This document shows positions 1-7,756 of a stretch of DNA of 19,271 bases, in pieces (positions within the stretch are counted from its first letter, which is position 1; each line of letters starts with the position of its first letter). The notes beneath the pieces are model-generated. The model made no database searches. It saw nothing but the letters and a program-made list of their open reading frames with translations, and was not told where the DNA came from. This DNA is from JBBQHM01 sp038323965 (lineage in GTDB: Bacteria > Verrucomicrobiota > Verrucomicrobiia > Chthoniobacterales > UBA10450). Made by a program: the position numbers and the translations under genes. The stretch lies in contig JBBQHM010000038.1 in NCBI GenBank assembly GCA_038323965.1, positions 1 through 19,271 on the forward strand. The letters are read 5' to 3'.

Positions 1-1917
1 CGTGATGGACAGGTCACTTTCGTCGAACTGCAACCGCGTCCCGACCGGCTTCCGGGACAGGTATTGAGGCTCGAACTGGCGCCGCGCGCGCGGGTCGAAG
101 CCGGGACAAAAATATTGCAGCACGTCGCGGCGGGAGAGGAAGCGGAGCTGCTGGCGGAGTGGCTCTGCCAAGCAAAGCTGAAAACATTGCGCGCTCGTTC
201 CTGGCGTCACGTGGCGGTTCTTTGTCCGCGCAAAGCATGGCTGCAAACCCTGCAGGCCGCATTCGAGCGACGCGGTCTCTGCTCAGAAGTTTACTCTGAG
301 AAAGCGCTTAATGCGGACAGCCCCACGCATTCGTGGTTCGCAGCCTTGCTCACCATCATGGCGCAACCTTCGTGCGGCTACGAGATCGTAGGAGTCCTGC
401 GCGAAATCTTCGGTGTGTCCGACGACGCGATGGCGAAATTCGCGCAGGGCGACGGAAAGCGTTTTCAAATTGCATCGCCGCCAGCGTCGAATGGCATCGT
501 CGAAAGTCGGCTTCGGCTCCTCTCCGGGATCCAACAGCTGACGCGAGATCAACCGCTGTTCGACGCGGTGCTAATTATCGTAGAGCGCACGTCGCTGCGC
601 GCGCGATTAGGTGCACTCCCGGCTGAAGATGTCGGGAATAGCGACGACGAATTGCAAGCGCTGTTGAATGCTGCGGCGGAGGCGGAAGCGGACGGGCAAA
701 GCTTGACCGAATTTGCGGACTGGCTGCGGACCAATCTCGGCGCCAAGCGCGAGCTAACCGCGCGACGAGGCGACGCGATTCAACTTCTCACTTCGCACAT
801 GGCGAAAGGTTCCGAGTGGGATGCAGTGATCGTCCCATATCTTTCGCGCGGCGTCTCCGGTGGCCGCTCGCAGTTCCCGCGCCTGATTTCACTGGGCGAA
901 GATTCACGGCCAGTCGTTGCGCTCGATAAATATGATCTAACGCCAGAGACCAAAAGTGCACTCGCGCGCGCGGAACAGCAGAATCTCGAGCGATTGTTGT
1001 ACGTGGCGCTGACGCGGGCGAAGCACTCACTCGTTCTGGTGGATGACCGCCAATTGTTCGCACCCGTGCAGAAACGTAAAGGCTCGGAACCACAGCTGGA
1101 ACGATTTCGGGCCGAGAGCGGAGGCGTCAACGCCGAGGTTTTTTCGGGCCTCGGTGACAAGGCGACGGAATGTTCGCTGACGGCGGCCATGCAAAAGGCG
1201 GACGCCATTCGCCTGGGTGGATTTGAAGTTGCCGCGCCGCCCGCGGTCAACAGTGCCGCGATCGCTTCTGCTAAAAAAAATGCTGCCAGGTTCATCCGCA
1301 AGCGGACGCCCAGTCAGTTCACCACCCGGGAAATCGTTCCAGACCGCGTGCTGGCCGTCGCCGCTGAGGATGGTCAGGAAGCCGCTCACCGGACGGCGGG
1401 GGATGCCGCGATGCGATACGGGACGGCCTGGCATAAATTTGCGGAGCAAGTGGTGGTCGCCGAATCAGAAGCTGCGCGCGAAGCGGTTTACGAAAATCTG
1501 CACAAAGTGAATCCGGATCCCGCCCGGTTCGCGCGCGAATGGTTGCTCCTCTGTCCGCACTTCGACAGCGGGAACGGCTTTTGGGAGCGTTTACGCGGCG
1601 CGACCTCTGTCATTCACCCGGAATTCCCGATCCTATGGCGAGCGAATGACGACTTGAGCGTGGAAGGAATGGTGGATCTGGCGCTCTACGATGGGGTTTC
1701 GCGCTGGCTCGTTCTCGACTGGAAAACGAACCGTATGGACGACCTCGATTTGCTGAAGGCGACTTATCGGCCGCAGATTGCGACATACTGGAAGGCGCTT
1801 ACCGCCATGACCGCCCAAACCGTAGAAGCTGCACTGTACTCGACTGTGACCGGCGAACTGGCATCTTATACTCCCCACGAACTCAATGAAGCCTGGAATG
1901 AGATTGCTCGCCGCTAA
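1..1917 (+). CDS. AddA/RecB-like UvrD-family helicase with C-terminal PD-(D/E)XK nuclease (5' partial)
   Basis: This is the C-terminal part of a superfamily 1 helicase-nuclease of the type that resects double-strand breaks for RecA (AddA/RecB group). The frame is open to base 1, so the start lies outside the window; the TTG at 64 is merely internal. In order one sees a motif IV-type region (about 100-290), helicase motif V (QLLTSHMAKGSEWDAVIVP, from about 778) and motif VI (ERLLYVALTRAK, about 988-1023). A C-terminal nuclease follows, with the Asp of GMVD (1675-1677), Asp and Lys of LDWKTNR (1717-1725) and a QxxxY motif (Gln 1774-1776, Tyr 1786-1788). Helicase motifs I-III, including Walker A, must lie upstream of the window. 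The YRPQ...Y arrangement after the nuclease core fits AddA better than RecB, but this is a judgement from motifs only. A partner AddB would be expected upstream. The last 32 bases overlap the next gene. Confidence 0.87.
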   Translation, partial: RDGQVTFVELQPRPDRLPGQVLRLELAPRARVEAGTKILQHVAAGEEAELLAEWLCQAKLKTLRARSWRHVAVLCPRKAWLQTLQAAFERRGLCSEVYSEKALNADSPTHSWFAALLTIMAQPSCGYEIVGVLREIFGVSDDAMAKFAQGDGKRFQIASPPASNGIVESRLRLLSGIQQLTRDQPLFDAVLIIVERTSLRARLGALPAEDVGNSDDELQALLNAAAEAEADGQSLTEFADWLRTNLGAKRELTARRGDAIQLLTSHMAKGSEWDAVIVPYLSRGVSGGRSQFPRLISLGEDSRPVVALDKYDLTPETKSALARAEQQNLERLLYVALTRAKHSLVLVDDRQLFAPVQKRKGSEPQLERFRAESGGVNAEVFSGLGDKATECSLTAAMQKADAIRLGGFEVAAPPAVNSAAIASAKKNAARFIRKRTPSQFTTREIVPDRVLAVAAEDGQEAAHRTAGDAAMRYGTAWHKFAEQVVVAESEAAREAVYENLHKVNPDPARFAREWLLLCPHFDSGNGFWERLRGATSVIHPEFPILWRANDDLSVEGMVDLALYDGVSRWLVLDWKTNRMDDLDLLKATYRPQIATYWKALTAMTAQTVEAALYSTVTGELASYTPHELNEAWNEIARR

Positions 1918-3286
1918 AGGCCTGCGCTGGATCGCGCTGACGACATTCGCGGTTTTCTGCACTGGCTGGGACATCGCGCGCGGGGGCACTCTCGATATCG
2001 AACAGAGCGTGGCGATTGCGCGGCAGCAGAATCCTGACATCCAGATCGCGCAGAAAAAGCTCCAGGCCGCGCGCGCCGGAATCAAGGAAGCTCGCGCCGG
2101 CAGCCTGCCTTCCGTGGTCTCAGCCGGCACCGCACGAAAGCGGGAACAGCAAACGGACTCGCGACTTCGAAGCAACGATTACAACGCATCAGTGCGTGTC
2201 GTGCAGAGCGTTTATTCCGGCGGCGAAGTCGGGAGTCGACTCGCGATCGCGCGTCTCAATGTGGAAAAAGCAGAACTGGAATACCAAAGCGTCGTCGACC
2301 GCGTCTCGATGGAGGTGCGTGTCGCTTTTGACGAGCTGCTGCTTAATCGATCGAAGACCCGTGTCCGAACCGAAGCCGTTGACGTTCTACAACAGGAACT
2401 CAAAACGCAGACCGAACGCCTCGGCGTCGGAACGGTGGGGGAGCTCAATGTCCGGCGTGCTGAAGTGACGCTCGCGACCGAGCAGCCGGAACTTATTGCG
2501 GCGCAATCGCTGGTTAAAAATTCGTACCTGCGACTGGGCGAGCTTCTCGCATTGCCAGCCAGGGAATCTGGCTTCAAAGCCGCGGGCGAATTGCGCTACC
2601 AGACGCGTCTTCCCGCTCTGAACGAGTGCCTGGTCCGAGCGGAACGCAGCCGGCCGGAAATACGATCGCGGGAGATCGATGTCGAAATTGAAGATCAACA
2701 GTTGCTGCTTGATCGCAGCGATCTTCGTCCCCACGTCGACGTGTTTTCCGGTTACGAAATCTATAACGAACGCGATCCGCAGGTCGGCCAGGAATTCAAC
2801 CACGGCTACGTGGTGGGTGTGAATGGAAGCTGGAAAATTTTCGACGGTTTCGCCACCAAAGGACGCGTCGAGGCCACGCGAGCTCGACGCGACGCGGCCG
2901 TGCTCGCATTGGAGGCGGAAAAACGTGCGGTCGAGTCCGATGTGCGAAGTGCGTTCCTGGATTTGCAGCAGGCCGAGAGTGTTCTGCATGCGCAAACGAA
3001 AACCGTGGAGACAGCTGACCAATCCCTCGAAATCGCCAAGGGGAACCTGTCCGCGGGCCTCGGGACGCAGCTCGAAGTTTTTCAGGCAGCGACCGATATC
3101 ACGCGGGCGCGGACCACGCGACTGAGCGCGATTTACCTCCATAACGTTGCCCTGGCCCGACTGGCAAAGGCTTGTGCGACCGATCCGGCGACGTTGAGTT
3201 TCGCGAATAAAGCAGCCGCGGAAACGGCGAATGATCATCGAGTTTTCGACGTCGCGCAGCCGCCAGCGAAGCTGACCAAGCGATGA
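1886..3286 (+). CDS. TolC-family outer-membrane efflux protein (first copy)
   Basis: A 466-residue outer-membrane factor of the OEP/TolC family, the trimeric channel that joins an inner-membrane exporter to the outside. The N-terminus has basic residues followed by a hydrophobic stretch (about residues 15-28) consistent with a Sec signal. The mature part begins with TLDIEQSVAIARQQNP, the typical opening helix of an OEP repeat. Two long helical repeats follow (about 35-225 and 250-440), with recurrent Q/A/E-rich coiled-coil heptads and the usual GxGTQLEVFQA-type turn near residue 395. ATG 1886 gives a 32-base overlap with the helicase-nuclease gene; ATG 1898 is an alternative start four codons later, and neither has a good ribosome binding site. 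It is coupled to the next gene by an ATGA overlap. The family is clear; the cargo cannot be read from this protein. Confidence 0.88.
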   Translation: MKPGMRLLAAKGLRWIALTTFAVFCTGWDIARGGTLDIEQSVAIARQQNPDIQIAQKKLQAARAGIKEARAGSLPSVVSAGTARKREQQTDSRLRSNDYNASVRVVQSVYSGGEVGSRLAIARLNVEKAELEYQSVVDRVSMEVRVAFDELLLNRSKTRVRTEAVDVLQQELKTQTERLGVGTVGELNVRRAEVTLATEQPELIAAQSLVKNSYLRLGELLALPARESGFKAAGELRYQTRLPALNECLVRAERSRPEIRSREIDVEIEDQQLLLDRSDLRPHVDVFSGYEIYNERDPQVGQEFNHGYVVGVNGSWKIFDGFATKGRVEATRARRDAAVLALEAEKRAVESDVRSAFLDLQQAESVLHAQTKTVETADQSLEIAKGNLSAGLGTQLEVFQAATDITRARTTRLSAIYLHNVALARLAKACATDPATLSFANKAAAETANDHRVFDVAQPPAKLTKR

Positions 3287-4599
3287 AAATTCCTGTAGTA
3301 ATCGCCTTTTTTGCGATCGGTATTTTGTACGATGCCAATGCGCTCACGCTCGACGCCGTTCTGCGTGAGACGGTCGCGCACAACGCATCTATCGCGCAGG
3401 CTCAACTCGCGGTCGGGCAGGCTGCTGGCAGGCGACTGGTGCTGCGTGCGGCGGGATTGCCCAGTCTTGGCATTGGCGGCCTTGCCGGTGATCTCGGCGG
3501 CTCACGCGCGGGTGAAGCTTCCAATCAACCGTTTGCCTTTGGGACCGGCTACTTTGTGCAGCCACTTTTTAATCTCGCGATTCCGGCTGCCCGCCGTCTG
3601 GGCGACATCAACCTTCTCATCGCCGAGCAGCAACTGAACGTCGCCTTGATTTCGCAGTTGGAAGGCGCGCGCGTTGCTTTCTACGCGGCTCAATATAATC
3701 GGTCGCTCGCTTCCGTTCTGGGCGAGGAGCAAAGACGCTTGGAGGCGAACGCGTCGTCGCAGGAAAGTCGCTACCAAGCCGGTCTCGCGAAACGGGACGT
3801 TACGATTGCCGCCGACATTACCGCGCGCGCGCTCGATCCCAAGATCGCCGCGGCACGCCATGATTATCAAAACGCAGTTCTGAAACTTCAGACTGCGACG
3901 GGACGTTCCGGCACCGAGACGCTTTCCGTCGATGGCGTGCTTGCTTTTGCCGCAGCCGAACTCGATGTCGACGCCTCCACGAAACTTGCGCTGGAACGGC
4001 GTGCTGATCTACAACTGGCGCGGTTGATTGTTCAGTCTGCGAACCAGGACGTGCGGATTGCGGAAGCGGCCTACGTTCCCTCGGTGAATGCGATCGCGTC
4101 GGGCGATTACATTCCCGTTTCGGGTATTCGCCGGGGCGGGGAAGACTCGCCCCGGCGCTCGGATCAATTTGTATCTTCAGAGATTCGCGCCGGTGTCGGC
4201 TACACCTGGCGCGTGCTCGACGCTGGCATCTTCGATGGCGCGGTGGAGAGAAAGCGCGCCACCCGCGAGATGAACCAAATCGTGTACGACCGCCTTGTCG
4301 CAAATGTCCCGCGCGAATTGCAACGCATCCGGAACAATCTCGCGGCCTTGCGCGCGCGGCACGATGCGCTGGTCAAAGCCGCGGATCTCGCGGAACAAAA
4401 TGCGGTTAGCATTCGCGACTCATTTGCGAACGGACGATCGTCGCAGCTGGAACTTCGCGATGCCGAAAACAGTTCATCCCAGGTCAAAACTGGCCTGCTC
4501 GAAGTGGCCTACGCGCAAAGTCTGGCGCGGAGCGAATGGGACCGGACGACCGGCGCCTACCTCGAAATTTCGCGCGACACTTCCAACGCCAACCGTTAG
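3283..4599 (+). CDS. TolC-family outer-membrane efflux protein (second copy)
   Basis: A second, clearly different TolC-like protein (438 residues) directly follows the first, with an ATGA start/stop overlap. A clean signal peptide is visible: MKIPVVIAFFAIGILYDANA with likely cleavage after ANA (residue 20). It is followed by LTLDAVLRETVAHN, the standard start of the OEP domain. Long amphipathic helices rich in Ala, Gln, Arg and Glu cover the rest, with two repeat halves roughly at 20-225 and 230-430. A Gly-rich stretch around residues 62-82 and the FVQPLFNL segment probably form part of the beta-barrel of the first half. Two adjacent outer-membrane factors ahead of one adaptor are unusual: they could be alternatives, form mixed trimers, or serve different exporters. 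It abuts the adaptor gene with no intergenic base. Confidence 0.86.
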   Translation: MKIPVVIAFFAIGILYDANALTLDAVLRETVAHNASIAQAQLAVGQAAGRRLVLRAAGLPSLGIGGLAGDLGGSRAGEASNQPFAFGTGYFVQPLFNLAIPAARRLGDINLLIAEQQLNVALISQLEGARVAFYAAQYNRSLASVLGEEQRRLEANASSQESRYQAGLAKRDVTIAADITARALDPKIAAARHDYQNAVLKLQTATGRSGTETLSVDGVLAFAAAELDVDASTKLALERRADLQLARLIVQSANQDVRIAEAAYVPSVNAIASGDYIPVSGIRRGGEDSPRRSDQFVSSEIRAGVGYTWRVLDAGIFDGAVERKRATREMNQIVYDRLVANVPRELQRIRNNLAALRARHDALVKAADLAEQNAVSIRDSFANGRSSQLELRDAENSSSQVKTGLLEVAYAQSLARSEWDRTTGAYLEISRDTSNANR

Positions 4600-5760
4600 T
4601 TGCCGCTCTTGAACCTGCCGACTTCCAGAAAGGCCTTGCTATCCAGCGCAGCGTTCCTGCTGCTGCTCCTTTTCGTGATCGGATATATCTCTGTGCCGGT
4701 GGCGGAAGTTGCCATCGTCCAGCGCGGGACCGCGATCGCCGCCGTCTACGGCTCGGTCCGCATCGAGCCAACCCTCGTCCTGCCCGTCCGCGCCCAGAAT
4801 GCGGGCTTGATCCGACTCGCCGATCCGCTTGCCGCCGGTCGCGGGTCGCTCGGGCGTTCGATCGAGAAAGGCGAATTGCTGGCAACCATTGCGGACGAAG
4901 CGACGGCCCGTCAGCTCAAACAAGCGCGCACCGATCTCAAGGCCGCGACCGATCGCGCGGCATTGCCATTACCTTCGGCAGAGCTGCTCAAGGCCTCGGA
5001 AGACAACCTGCAGCGTATCGAAAAACTTGCTTCCTTGAGTAATGTTCCCGCCGTCGAATACGAGAAGGCGAAGAGTGAAACGAGCCGTTTAAGGAATGCC
5101 GTTGAAACAGAGCGCATCGAACGCGAACGCAATCTCGCGGCGCTGGAAGAAGCGACCACGAAACTGGAGTCGCAAATGCGGAACACTGATATCCGCTCGC
5201 CGATTGAAGGAATCCTGACGGAGATTAAGACGCTCGACGGCGAGTTAGTAGGCGAAGGCAATCAGCTCTTCACAGTCGCTTCCCGTCGGACCTATGTCCG
5301 CGGCGAGGTCAATGAGGAAGATGTCGGTGCGGTGAAAATAGGCATGCGCGCGATCCTACAGGTCTACGCCTTCCGCGAGCGGCAATTTAAGGCGAAGGTG
5401 ATTGCGATTCTGCCTTCCGCCGACGCCGAAACCCAGCGCTACACGATCGCCTTGAACGTGGATGATCCGCCGGAGAATCTTCTCGCCGGAATGAGCGGAG
5501 AAATGAACATCATTACCGGTAGTCACGATAACGTGCTGCTCGTTCCAACCCGCGCGATCGTGGCCGACAAGGCGCTCTTCGTGAAAAGAGGGGTCGTCCA
5601 ATCCCGGACGCTGGCAGTAGGTTATCGCACCCTCGACGTGAGCGAAATCAGCAGCGGGGTTGAGGAGGGTGACCGCATCGTCGTTTCGGATCAGGATCAA
5701 TTTCGCCCGGGAAAGTTCGTGAAACAGCGAGTGGTGTCGGCGACCGGTCGCGCAAAATAA
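4600..5760 (+). CDS. HlyD/MacA-type membrane-fusion (periplasmic adaptor) protein
   Basis: A 386-residue periplasmic adaptor linking an inner-membrane ABC exporter to a TolC channel. One N-terminal membrane anchor (about residues 13-31, LLSSAAFLLLLLFVIGYI) is followed by a first lipoyl half (about 63-98, with the GELLATI turn). A charged coiled-coil hairpin (about 100-195) and the second lipoyl half (NTDIRSPIEGILTEI onward, about 196-230) come next, then a beta-barrel and membrane-proximal domain (VRGEVNEEDVGAVKIGM; GMSGEMNIITG). The start is a TTG immediately after the TAG of the preceding gene; a TTG three codons later (4609) is possible. No in-frame ATG lies near and no Shine-Dalgarno is evident, so translation probably depends on coupling to the upstream TolC gene. 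Only three bases separate it from the permease. The family assignment is firm. Confidence 0.87.
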   Translation: MPLLNLPTSRKALLSSAAFLLLLLFVIGYISVPVAEVAIVQRGTAIAAVYGSVRIEPTLVLPVRAQNAGLIRLADPLAAGRGSLGRSIEKGELLATIADEATARQLKQARTDLKAATDRAALPLPSAELLKASEDNLQRIEKLASLSNVPAVEYEKAKSETSRLRNAVETERIERERNLAALEEATTKLESQMRNTDIRSPIEGILTEIKTLDGELVGEGNQLFTVASRRTYVRGEVNEEDVGAVKIGMRAILQVYAFRERQFKAKVIAILPSADAETQRYTIALNVDDPPENLLAGMSGEMNIITGSHDNVLLVPTRAIVADKALFVKRGVVQSRTLAVGYRTLDVSEISSGVEEGDRIVVSDQDQFRPGKFVKQRVVSATGRAK

Positions 5761-5763
5761 CCG

Positions 5764-7008
5764 GTGATCCCGCCGCTCTACATCGCGCTCCGCTTTCTCA
5801 ATCATCGAAAGCGTGCTTTCGTGCTCAGTCTCTGCGGCGTCGTGCTCGGGGTGGCGTTTTTTATTTGTATCCAGGCGCAGACACAGGGCTTCGCCGATCA
5901 CTTCATCGAATCCACCGTGGGCAGCAGTGGAGCTTTGGTCGTGAACTCGCGCGTGCAATTTCGTGGGAATAATCTTCCGGTTGGCCCGAGCGGGTCGTTT
6001 TCCAGCGCAAGTTATTCGGAGCGCCGGTTTCTCGAGGGGATCAGCAACGCACCGGAGATCATGCGGGTCGCGCGGCAATTCCCGGACGTCGTCTCCAGCT
6101 CAAAAGTGTTGCGTGGAAGGCTTAGTGCGCGCGCGGGATTTGAAAGCGCGACGGTGGATCTATTTGGCATTGACCCCCAACTTCATTTTCAAACAACAGA
6201 TCTTGGCCGGCAACTAATCGCTGGGAGCGCCGCCGATTTCAGGAGCAACCCTAATTCAGTCATTGTTGGTTCCCGGCTGGCAGAATCGCTGCAGCTGCAG
6301 ACTGGCAGCGTGATCCAGCTGCTGGCGCCCGGCGGAGAGTACCGACGATTTCCCATCGTCGCGATCGCGCGCAGCGGGGTGGGCGCGGTGGACGGCGTTC
6401 GTATTTACTCTCATACCCGGGTCGCGCAGACGTTGCTGAACAAGCCGTACGCCGCGTCCATGATCCTCTTTAAACTCCGCGACCCGGAACGAGCCCCGGC
6501 GCTCGGTCGCCAGTTCGCGGCTCTCTTCGAGCATGAAGCGGAGAGCTGGCAGGAACGGGAAGAAGGAAATCTCCAGCTCTTCCTCACCTTGCGCATGTCG
6601 GCTGCCATCACCGTCGCGCTGGTGATTCTGCTGGCCGGTTTCGGCATCTTTAATGTCCTGACGATGTCCGTCCTCTCGAAGGTGAAGGAGATCGCGATTC
6701 TGCGGTCCATGGGTTATCGACGAGGCGACATTAGCTCGATATTTTTATGGCAAGGCGCGATGATCGCAGCGGCCGGGGCCGCGTTGGGCTGTACTTTGGG
6801 CGCGCTGCTGACGTGGGGCGTCTCCTTGATCCCGATTCAAGTGCGAGGCTTACTTTACGCTGATCATTTCCTGGTGGCCTGGGATTGGCGCCATTATTTG
6901 TGGGCCACATTGCTCGCTCTGATTGCAGTGTTCATTGCCAGTTATGTCCCCGCCCGCAGAGCCGCGGGGATGCAACCCGTAGCGACGCTTCGGGGATCGA
7001 GCGCCTAA
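5764..7008 (+). CDS. ABC transporter permease, FtsX/LolC-MacB type
   Basis: A 414-residue type VII (MacB/LolC-like) ABC permease. It has one N-terminal membrane helix (about residues 18-36), a periplasmic domain of about 240 residues, then three membrane helices (about 278-303, 325-350 and 375-397). The signature between TM2 and TM3, KVKEIAILRSMGYRRGDI followed by FLWQG, is the coupling-helix region of LolC/LolE/MacB proteins. The preceding ESWQEREEGNLQLF resembles LolC/E more than MacB. No ATPase domain is fused; it is supplied by the next gene. Members of this family act by mechanotransmission, extracting substrates from the membrane or driving a periplasmic adaptor. The start is GTG 5764, with no clear ribosome binding site. 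With the adaptor upstream and the ATPase downstream this forms a DevBCA/MacAB-like exporter; the substrate is unknown but could be a lipid or glycolipid. Confidence 0.88.
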   Translation: MIPPLYIALRFLNHRKRAFVLSLCGVVLGVAFFICIQAQTQGFADHFIESTVGSSGALVVNSRVQFRGNNLPVGPSGSFSSASYSERRFLEGISNAPEIMRVARQFPDVVSSSKVLRGRLSARAGFESATVDLFGIDPQLHFQTTDLGRQLIAGSAADFRSNPNSVIVGSRLAESLQLQTGSVIQLLAPGGEYRRFPIVAIARSGVGAVDGVRIYSHTRVAQTLLNKPYAASMILFKLRDPERAPALGRQFAALFEHEAESWQEREEGNLQLFLTLRMSAAITVALVILLAGFGIFNVLTMSVLSKVKEIAILRSMGYRRGDISSIFLWQGAMIAAAGAALGCTLGALLTWGVSLIPIQVRGLLYADHFLVAWDWRHYLWATLLALIAVFIASYVPARRAAGMQPVATLRGSSA

Positions 7009-7033
7009 CCGGAAATCTTTTCAGACCGAACTT

Positions 7034-7756
7034 ATGACGACGGAAGTTTGGCTACGATGCCACGACGTTGAGCGTTATCTGGGCGAGGACGAATCGCGTG
7101 TGCATGCCTTACGTGGCGTATCGCTTGAGCTCGCCGCCGGCACAGTTCACGCGGTCGTCGGACCGTCCGGCTGTGGCAAAAGCACGCTCCTCTACGTCCT
7201 GGGACTTCTCGACCGCCCCGACGCCGGCTGGATGGAAATCGATGGCAGCCCCATCGCGCAATTGCATGACGACGAACTCGCGCAAAAGCGGAATGAAGCG
7301 CTTGGTTTCATTTTTCAATTTCACTTCCTCATGGAGGACTTCACGGCGCAGGAAAATGTGATGATCCCCATGCGACGTCTTGGCCGCCTTTCCGAGCACG
7401 AGATGCTCGATCGCGCGGCTTCGCTTCTGGATGGAGTTGGACTTGGAGCAAAACTGAAACGGGCCAGTCGCCATCTCTCGGGAGGCGAACAACAACGCGT
7501 TGCGATCGCGCGTGCGCTTGCCAACGACCCTCGCGTCATTCTTGCCGACGAACCGACCGGCAACCTTGATACCGAAAATTCGCATCGCGCCTTCGAGCTC
7601 CTGCAGAAAATTGTGCAGGAGCGGAACAAGGCGTTGCTTCTGGTGACGCACAATCCGCTCATCGCCGAGTTGTGCGATTGGGTGCACACGATGGAAGACG
7701 GGCGAATCGTGGGCACCCATTCGCGGATGGCTAATTCGTCGAGCGCGATTGTGTGA
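7034..7756 (+). CDS. ABC transporter ATP-binding protein, LolD/MacB type
   Basis: A complete 240-residue ABC ATPase that powers the adjacent permease. Walker A GPSGCGKST is at residues 43-51, the Q-loop Gln at 95 within GFIFQFHFL, and the signature LSGGEQQRVAIARAL at 148-162. Walker B VILADEP is at 168-174, the D-loop GNLD at 176-179 and the switch His at 206 (LLVTHN). The FIFQFH...FTAQENV block is close to LolD, consistent with a LolC-like permease partner. A 25-base gap precedes the ATG, the widest spacing inside the exporter block. The stop codon overlaps the GTG start of the flippase gene (GTGA), which ties export and flipping genes into one transcription unit. The family is certain; the physiological substrate is not. 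Confidence 0.93.
   Translation: MTTEVWLRCHDVERYLGEDESRVHALRGVSLELAAGTVHAVVGPSGCGKSTLLYVLGLLDRPDAGWMEIDGSPIAQLHDDELAQKRNEALGFIFQFHFLMEDFTAQENVMIPMRRLGRLSEHEMLDRAASLLDGVGLGAKLKRASRHLSGGEQQRVAIARALANDPRVILADEPTGNLDTENSHRAFELLQKIVQERNKALLLVTHNPLIAELCDWVHTMEDGRIVGTHSRMANSSSAIV

Noticed and set aside
2387..3238. Long minus-strand open frame opposite the first TolC gene (283 residues)
   Set aside because: It is a by-product of GC-rich codon use in the opposite strand; no recognisable domain, and the plus strand encodes a clear TolC protein.
5356..6078. Minus-strand open frame (240 residues) across the adaptor/permease junction
   Set aside because: His/Arg-rich composition typical of antisense translation; crosses two well-supported genes.
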